64,000 bases of DNA, taken from the NCBI GenBank assembly GCA_029962745.1, contig CM057157.1, positions 801,491 to 865,490 on the forward strand, written 5' to 3'. The notes beneath the pieces are model-generated. The model made no database searches and was not told the DNA's origin. It saw nothing but the letters and a program-made list of their open reading frames with translations. This document shows positions 57,364 to 64,000 of the stretch, one piece after another. Each line of letters begins with the position of its first letter. Within the stretch, counting starts at the first letter, position 1. The translations under genes and the position numbers were made by a program. Source of the DNA: Echinometra lucunter. Taxonomy: Eukaryota > Echinodermata > Echinoidea > Camarodonta > Echinometridae.

Positions 57364-58393
57364 TCTTGGTTTTTTTTTGCGAGCGAGCGAAGCAAGCGAG
57401 CCAAAAATTCCACTTTCTAGCTATAAAAGAAATGTTATTGTCCTCAAAGTACACTCAAGCAATATAAAATGTTTGTCTAATTCAGCACCTTGCTGGTCCA
57501 ATTGTTACTTTCCTAAACCACCCTATTTCAAATATTACAAGCAAGAGAGGTGAGATAGAGGAAAGCACACTCTTTTAGTGATGAAGTGTTGTTTTGTCAT
57601 CAAAATCCACTGTAGGTCTATAAAACAATTACATTACATATTCGAGTGAGTGCAGCGGGTGAGGAAAAAAATTACATTCTTTGATAGCCTCAAAGATATC
57701 TAAATAGTTTTAATCACCTAATTGCCAATATGATGCATTTTGGTGCATCGTTTGCCATCTAAAACAATTTTGTTTCTATGAGCGAGCGAAGCGAACTACT
57801 GACAAACACTCTATTTCTTTCTAGTAGAAAGAGAAGAATTTCCACCAAAATAAATTAGATGAATTTTATGGTGTACCATTTCCCTGTATTTTACATCTCG
57901 CTGTAAAAATATTACAATATTTGGACATGTTGCTGAGGGAATAAGAGCGCTTGCCTCCTGATCTTGTTTCTATGAGCGATCGGAGCGAGCAAGCGAGAAA
58001 GGGCTATTTTTTCTTTTTTATCTATACTGAGGTTCTAGTGTACTGTTAACTCCAATTTTATAATTTTAATAACATAGATTTTTATAAACATCCTCCTTTC
58101 TCATATTTGGTAAGATAGGAATAGGCTACCGGTCACAGGCCATTATTCCATGAAAATTCTTCTGTTCTGGGTCTTCTTCCCATTCAACTCCTTGCAGTTA
58201 TATTATAACAGTACATGTATAACACTGGATAGAAAGACAAGATGCAAATCAGTTTCATTTCATAATAAACCCTGATGAAAATAGTAACTGGCATTGGTTA
58301 AGAAAACAAAATATATTGAATGCGAGTAGAACAATAATAGTATACTATTTGATAGAAAGACAAGATGCAAACCAATTTACTTTCTTAAAGATA
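57364..58393. repeat. About 1-kb segment with GAGCGAAGCGAGC motifs, only in copy 2
   Basis: Copy 1 joins GATTATGAACCAT directly to AGTATTACAACCTC. Here about 1030 bp lies between, holding GCGAGCGAGCGAAGC-type motifs near 57380, 57779 and 57972, and TTGCTGAGGGAATAAGAGCG, which resembles a SINE head. No target duplication is obvious, so a deletion in copy 1 is as likely as an insertion here. Confidence 0.7.
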
Positions 58394-59964
58394 GTATTAC
58401 AACCTCATTGGTTGAAATACTTGAAATGCGAGCGAGCGAAGCGGGCAAGCGCTGAAAGCCTTTTCCTTTTCCTTTCCTTTAAAAAAATTGCTTCTTTGCT
58501 CTTTATTCTCTTTGTCTTTGTCTTTACTTTTTTCCGAGGATTATAGGAGGCTATGAAATTTTTCATTTTTTCATCGTGAATTATTTGGGGGGGATGATTG
58601 TACAGGCCATCCCCCCTGACCAAAATATTGGGGGGGATATAACTGGAAACACAATGATCACGGGTTTGATCCCCATCATGGCACTTGTTTTTGAGCAAGG
58701 CATTATATCTACATTGCTCTCTTATCATACATTGAATAAATCATTGTGCTATAGGCATATCAATACCAACGGGTGCATGTGTTTGTTTTTTACATATATT
58801 TTGTCATAACTTGCATATTTTTCTGCTTTCTTTAATTACAAGATAAAAAATGAAAGGACTTTGATTAAATATCAAGATATGGAGTATGGTTAGAAATCAT
58901 AAGTCTGAGGTACTGTAAACATAGAATATATTGTGGTGTGGAAATTTTCTCGCAATTTGTGCGGCACGACACTTGCGTGAAAATTAAACCATATTTTATT
59001 TGCATGTTAATACATTTATCTTAACTGTCTGCAAAAATTGAAGATGCATGATTGTGTTTAACTCAGCTGAGTCGCAAAAGAATTAATTGTTTCCACTTTG
59101 CAGTATCTAGTCATTTTGACTTTTTGATGTCCCATTAGTAGCAAAGTATTATCCAGCTCTAGTAAGGCTATTTTCTCAAGAAATCAACAGAAAAACTAAT
59201 TGCTTTAGATGATCAAATTGATCTTTAGTAGGGGTATCTGAATTAAAGTAACTTACTGTAAGCTTTCTTTGTGCATGCTTTGTGAGAATATTTTAGACTT
59301 GACCCTACATTAATTCATCCTTGATGGAATTAATAAAGCTTTGTATATGATAGTTCACATCATCGTACACAGTACAGAAGTACTCAGTCATATGATTGTG
59401 ATCATCAACTTCACTTGTAACCTTGTATTGTGTATGCATGTATACCAGCATCTTATGATTATGGGGATTGTTAACACAGGGTGTAGATTACACTAACTTT
59501 GATATAAGAAGCATATATGCAAACAGTGTAATAGTTCACTCCAGGCAGTGTTAAATTCTGCATATCACTTCATCCAATATATAATATATCCCAGTGAGCA
59601 AATCATATTCCTTTATTTGGATTACATGTAGGACACTCAAAATACACATACAGTGCTATTCAGTTTATAGTACCTTGGTTGGTTAAATAGAAGTTTGTGT
59701 TGTACTGTGGTGGTTTTCTGTCTTTCTAAAATGCAAGGGTTGTTGGATGTCATGATTAGAATATGTATGCTTGATTGCACATGAATAATGCACCACTTTG
59801 AGCTTTAGTATCCCGGATATTCTATTATAGAGGGGATACATATGGTATGCTTGTATTCATTGGCAAGTTATAGCAGACTGCAGGTGCTACAATACCTGTA
59901 GCTTATCTTGCATAGTGTTATTGTTGTGGATAGAGGACTATTCTACATGTTTCTCTACATGTAG

Positions 59965-60040
59965 GTGGAACTATTTTTCTCTGAATGTTAGTGATAGGAT
60001 TATGTTGACATTGAGTGAACCATTTCTGAGTTTTGCAGGG
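59965..60040 (+). CDS. Candidate exon of an unrecognised gene (copy 2, single unit)
   Basis: Acceptor-like TCTCTACATGTAG and donor GCAGGG|GTAAGT. It encodes WNYFSLNVSDRIMLTLSEPF then LSFAG. Phase and length equal the single-unit form of 43541. Two residues differ (His/Tyr, Gly/Ser). Confidence 0.35.
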
Positions 60041-60388
60041 GTAAGTGTTACCTGAAGCTTTTCAAAGTGATGCCCTTTCCAACACTGTATTTAAGGTCCA
60101 AGACATCATCATCATCATCGTCATCATCTTATACAGGACGAAGGCATTAGCCTGCCATTCCCGGTCACTTCTTTTGAAATCATTGTATTACTTTGTTCTC
60201 TTATGAGAGGAGTCGAATAGAATAATTTGTGAAAGGTCAAAGTGCTTATCCCACCAGAATCTACCATTAAACTTCTGATTTTTGTTCTGTTGTGGTTGAT
60301 TGTAGCTACAAGATAGCTATTTGTTGATTGTATTCTGATACTGTACGAATAGCTATAATATAACCGGCTCATATTGGTCCCTGTGTAG

Positions 60389-60445
60389 AGATATGTCAAC
60401 AAAGATTATGATGCCTCCAAATCACACTTTCTCATGCCTGGCTAG
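60389..60445 (+). CDS. Candidate terminal exon (copy 2)
   Basis: It follows CCCTGTGTAG and encodes RYVNKDYDASKSHFLMPG then TAG. Two residues differ from 44244-44300. It forms the outer end of the left arm of the inverted repeat. Confidence 0.35.
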   Translation, partial: RYVNKDYDASKSHFLMPG

Positions 60446-60931
60446 CAAACTACCTTCGGAATTCGCCAGTGGATCAGTAAATCTAACTGTGATATCAGAA
60501 TCTAAAATTTATTTTTCAAACTAAAAAGATCAACTTTTGATTGATATGATGTCCTACCTTCTTGGCAATTTCACCGCTTGCTTAATTTCCATGTCAACAG
60601 CACGACCTCCAACATCTTACACCCGCTGGTCCCGCCACAGGTGCTGGACGCGATCGGCGAAGAGAGGCGTTGTTCGCCGATACGTGCGAGAGTGCGCGCT
60701 GCATGTAACGCTCTCTTCGCCGATCGCCGATCACAGTTAGATTGAAATCGCCAAGAAGGTAGGACATCGTATCAATCAAAAGTCCATCTTTTGAGTTTGA
60801 AAAATCAATTTTAGATTCTGATATCACAGTTAGATTTACTGATCCACTGGCGAATTCCGAAGGTAGTTTGCAGTGCTATAGCTGGGCATGAGAAAGTGTG
60901 ATTTGGAGGCATAATAATCTTTGTTGACATA
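60391..60931. repeat. Long inverted repeat with a GC-rich spacer
   Basis: The left arm 60391-60572 is repeated inverted at 60743-60931 with few differences (for example TTGCAGTGCTATAGC adds bases, AGATCAACTTTTG versus AGATGGACTTTTG). The 170-bp spacer is GC-rich and contains an inner inverted pair, GCGATCGGCGAAGAG at 60650 and its inverse at 60713-60727. Short open frames in both strands here are products of the palindrome. Confidence 0.9.
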
Positions 60932-62502
60932 CCTATCTTATAGCTAGATTGATTGTACCAAGTGTTCAGGAAAGGTAATCTAGTCCTGGATAATTCTTCT
61001 GCAAAAGAATTTACCACATCCATTTTGTGATGTTCTTTGGAGATCCTCATAGAGTGCCCATTAGGCCTAACTATTCTGAGTATCTGCATGTCTTGCAGTG
61101 TTTATCTTATCTGTGAGGTTTAGTTGAAGAGTGTTTCCATACCTTGTAATCTTAACAGTCACCATTTCAGTACTTATGAGATTATCTTGTCTTCTACAGT
61201 TGATAAAGTTGATCTACTTTATAATCAGATGAAGTGCTTTTCAGTTCATTGATTTGATTAGCATTATTAACTATTTGTGGGATTAGTGTGCCTGCTAAAT
61301 TGAACCAAGTTGATCTATTTTGTAGAATAGTGAATTGCTTTCCAATACAGAGTTGATCAGTATCTCAGTTCATATTACCCACCTATCTATAAGATAGGCG
61401 TGAATATTATGCCTATTTTACGGATAGCCTATGCTTCAGACTCCTGGCAATATGAATGGCTCCCACCAAATGTTGCGGTATTTTGCTTCCTCTTATTTTA
61501 CGCATAATTTGTGCCTATTTGATGCCTATTTTTTGCTTCGGGACCTAGTTATATTACTGTAATTCATTCACTTTCATTTATTGATTCTCCACATTAAAAA
61601 TCAGAAAATTATACAAAGTAATATAAAGCAAAGCACAGATTTAGACACATAAAACAAAAGAGAACAAGAAGAATCTATATCGATATATGCAAACATTACA
61701 AGAAAAGGAAAAATAGAACATAATGTGGACGGGGCTAGAAAAAGCAGAGCTTGTCTAGTCTAGCCCCGTAACATTGCAGATACCTGGTTTATTTAAACAG
61801 CATTGCCAAAATAGGTGCAAAATTTATAGCTTATGCAATGTAGCATAGCATCTTGTCAATGGGTTTGACTCTTAGCTGAATCATGTTCCAAACACTGGAA
61901 CATGATTCCCCATGATATTATAAATCATAATTTTCATCTTCTTCTTGGAAACAATATAAGATCTTATCAGTAAAGAATTATTAATCATCACAGTTAATTG
62001 TAATGCTATATCTATTTTTTCTCTCTAACTTCCCCTTTTCCCCTTTCATTTCCTTTCTTGTTCAAATTGTAATTTAGGTGTCTTATTTTTTTTCTTTCAA
62101 ACTGTTTTCTAACTGTATTTTCATTACTGTAATAACTGTATATTTTCTTTACTGTCTGGGCAATCCAAATTTACAGGTTATCTTAACCTTCATGGAAAGC
62201 CCTGCAAAATCTTATATATGTACTTGATGTTACTTTTATATTGTATTTTGATTTAATTTTGCAAAATGAATTGAAAAAAAAAGACAAACTTTTCTATTCT
62301 CTTCATAAAAAAGCAGAAGGTGCAGCATACACTATGTACTGCCTGTAGAGGAATTTAATTCTATTCAAACTCTAAAGGCCTCTTGAACTATTGCAGGCTC
62401 TTCTCACACTCCCAACCTTTGAAATGTATCAATGCACAAACAGTCTCTTTCATACCAATGTCTGCTTATCAGGTTGAATGGGTTCTTTGAAGAATAAGAC
62501 CT
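60932..62502. other. No gene recognised
   Basis: AT-rich sequence. 61562-61790 has an ATTCATTCA start and a TGGACGGGGCTAGAAA / TCTAGTCTAGCCCCG inverted pair reminiscent of a LINE 3' end. 61380-61560 repeats GCCTATTT-type blocks. No splice-flanked coding segment was found. Confidence 0.45.
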
Positions 62503-62619
62503 AAGGCCCCTTTCACACTCAGTCTGGCAACTGTTTGCAACTGTTTGTGATCATGTGCAACATAGCATGTGACCGTACTGTCACAAATGATCGCACGACC
62601 AGTTGTGAAAGCCCCTTTA
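62503..62619. mobile_element. MITE with CCCCTTTCACA ends
   Basis: AAGGCCCCTTTCACACTC and the inverse of AGTTGTGAAAGCCCCTTT at the right share about 14 bp. The interior repeats GCAACTGTTTG and ATGATCGCACG-like motifs. Confidence 0.5.
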
Positions 62620-62747
62620 ACTATGAATGAACTGTTCTGATCATGGGTGATAACTCTATGAATTGTGGGTACCATGAATAGTTGAATACACAGTTGATAA
62701 AAAGAGGAATTTATATGTATTTAGAGCTAATGAAACTATTTTGAATA

Positions 62748-63223
62748 GTACATGTACCATCGATAATCTATCAATGATGCAAGGTCTTATGTATAGGAGA
62801 AGTAAGTACATGTACCATTGTTAATCTATCAATGATGCAGGGTCTTATGTATAGGAGAAGTAAGTACATGTACCATCGATAATCTATCAATGATGCAAGG
62901 TCTTATGTATAGGAGAAGTAAGTACATGTACCATCGATAATCTATCAATGATGCAGGGTCTTATGTATAGGAGAAGTAAGTACATGTACCATCGATAATC
63001 TATCAATGATGCAAGGTCTTATGTATAGGAGAAGTAAGTACATGTACCATCGATAATCTATCAATGATGCAGGGTCTTATGTATAGGAGAAGTAAGTACA
63101 TGTACCATCGATAATCTATCAATGATGCAAGGTCTTATGTATAGGAGAAGTAAGTACATGTACCATCGATAATCTATCAATGATGCAGGGTCTTATGTAT
63201 AGGAGAAGTAAGTACATGTGGCA
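62748..63223. repeat. 58-bp minisatellite, 8 copies, alternating two variants
   Basis: The unit GTACATGTACCATCGATAAT ... GGTCTTATGTATAGGAGAAG repeats every 58 bp. Odd units read GATGCAAGG and even units GATGCAGGG throughout, so the true repeat is a 116-bp dimer. The second unit also has ATTGTTAATC in place of ATCGATAATC. Confidence 0.95.
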
Positions 63224-64000
63224 TGTATATACATGTAGCATGTGGATAATTGAAACTGGTCATGGAGCAAATGTGCGTAGTGTACTAGTACTTCAGATAC
63301 AATGCGAAATCAAAAAAAAAAAAGATCCTTTAACTTGGATTGATTCCAAAGTGGTTGAGGCAAGTAATGCTTTGTTAGCATTCATCACATGCTATGATAT
63401 GGATGTTATAATTTTCTTTGTATGTTAATGAAAATTTTCTACATTCCTACAGCAAGTTAAGAAATTGGGCAAAATGATCAAGCTCTAAATAAGTACCATT
63501 ATGTTGCACTGTCATGGTACCCATTATAAGTTGACAAAATTACCATCAAATAATGGTACATGTACTTTCCATAATTTGATGGTAATATGGTCACAGTACC
63601 TTGATAAGGCTGTAGAGATGCAAATCTCCTTCAGATATCAGTTTTATCTCTAACTAGTTTGTAGATACACCCAGAGAATAGATATTGTGTAAAGTGCCAT
63701 TTATCCCTCAGGTTTTGAAATGGCAGATCAAAGCTTATGTACAAGTAGGTTACAAACCAGCACAATTGTTATCATACATTTTATGATTGTTTTATGAAGT
63801 CTCTTAAGCCTTTACAGGGTGGATAAAGACAGCTATTAAAAGCACTTTCTTGTAGATTATATTACTTCATGATCCTTGGTTATACAATATATATTCTGTC
63901 TCCTATAAATGTATTTAATGGGAGGCAAAACAAATGGCCATGGAGTTGCTGTTTATAAGGAATAATCAAGCTTTGACTTCAAGTGACTCCAGCATCTCTT
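63224..64000. other. No gene recognised
   Basis: AT-rich. The only structure is a short hairpin at 63538-63590 (AAATTACCATCAAAT with ATTTGATGGTAAT). A frame of 82 codons from 63180 begins inside the minisatellite and lacks support. Confidence 0.5.

Larger units (their letters stand above)
44867..60505. repeat. Duplicated block, copy 2 (right of gap)
   Basis: Collinear with the block left of the gap. It has element insertions absent there (46518-47221; 57364-58393) and lacks others present there (the MITEs at 35938 and 39706). It starts with about two minisatellite units and continues past the end of copy 1 into the inverted repeat at 60391. Confidence 0.95.

Noticed and set aside
1..64000. 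CRISPR arrays, operons, bacterial promoters or defence systems
   Set aside because: The sequence is clearly eukaryotic (introns, SINEs, LINEs). Its tandem repeats are minisatellites and exon duplications without spacer-repeat structure or cas genes.

Overview
The window is eukaryotic: low gene density, spliced exons with GT..AG borders, long AT-rich introns, microsatellites, and abundant transposable elements with terminal inverted repeats (TIRs). A ciliary EF-hand gene, many short hairpin elements (MITEs), tRNA-derived SINEs and frequent ACATGTA-type motifs suggest a marine invertebrate deuterostome, most likely an echinoderm such as a sea urchin. The species is an inference, not something the sequence proves.

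Layout. 1-2240: a decayed non-LTR retrotransposon (minus strand) split by a G/C-run repeat. 2818-5262: a second non-LTR retrotransposon (plus strand; endonuclease plus reverse transcriptase) that runs into a 500-N gap. 6965-22658: eleven exons (about 528 codons) of a plus-strand gene recognised as EFCAB7, which acts at the ciliary base to anchor the EVC-EVC2 Hedgehog-signalling complex. Its N-terminal exons are not found and probably lie in or beyond the gap. The large intron 10786-18261 holds a 706-bp pogo-like element, a 5.9-kb element with 9-bp target duplications carrying nested insertions, and a SINE that ends about 14 bp before the next splice acceptor. Two EFCAB7 exon ends, each with its splice donor, have been tandemly duplicated into the following intron. 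22659-28680: intergenic or 3'UTR sequence with hairpin elements and a striking set of nested palindromes.

28680-60505: about 15 kb is present twice in direct orientation, 28.7-44.37 kb and 44.87-60.5 kb, separated by exactly 500 N. The copies are nearly identical but differ in minisatellite copy number and in transposon insertions, including two clean filled/empty-site pairs. This is best explained as two unmerged haplotypes, though a real recent tandem duplication is not excluded. Each copy ends with the same candidate exon pair of an unrecognised plus-strand gene. In copy 1 the first exon is a five-fold 72-bp array, in copy 2 a single unit. 60391-60931 is a long inverted repeat that folds back over the last of these exons. 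61-64 kb holds a MITE and a 58-bp minisatellite with alternating units.

Only EFCAB7 is a confidently recognised host gene. The most notable signals are the recurring duplication of exon ends with their splice donors, the transposon insertions dated by empty sites, the foldback structures, and the probable false duplication.
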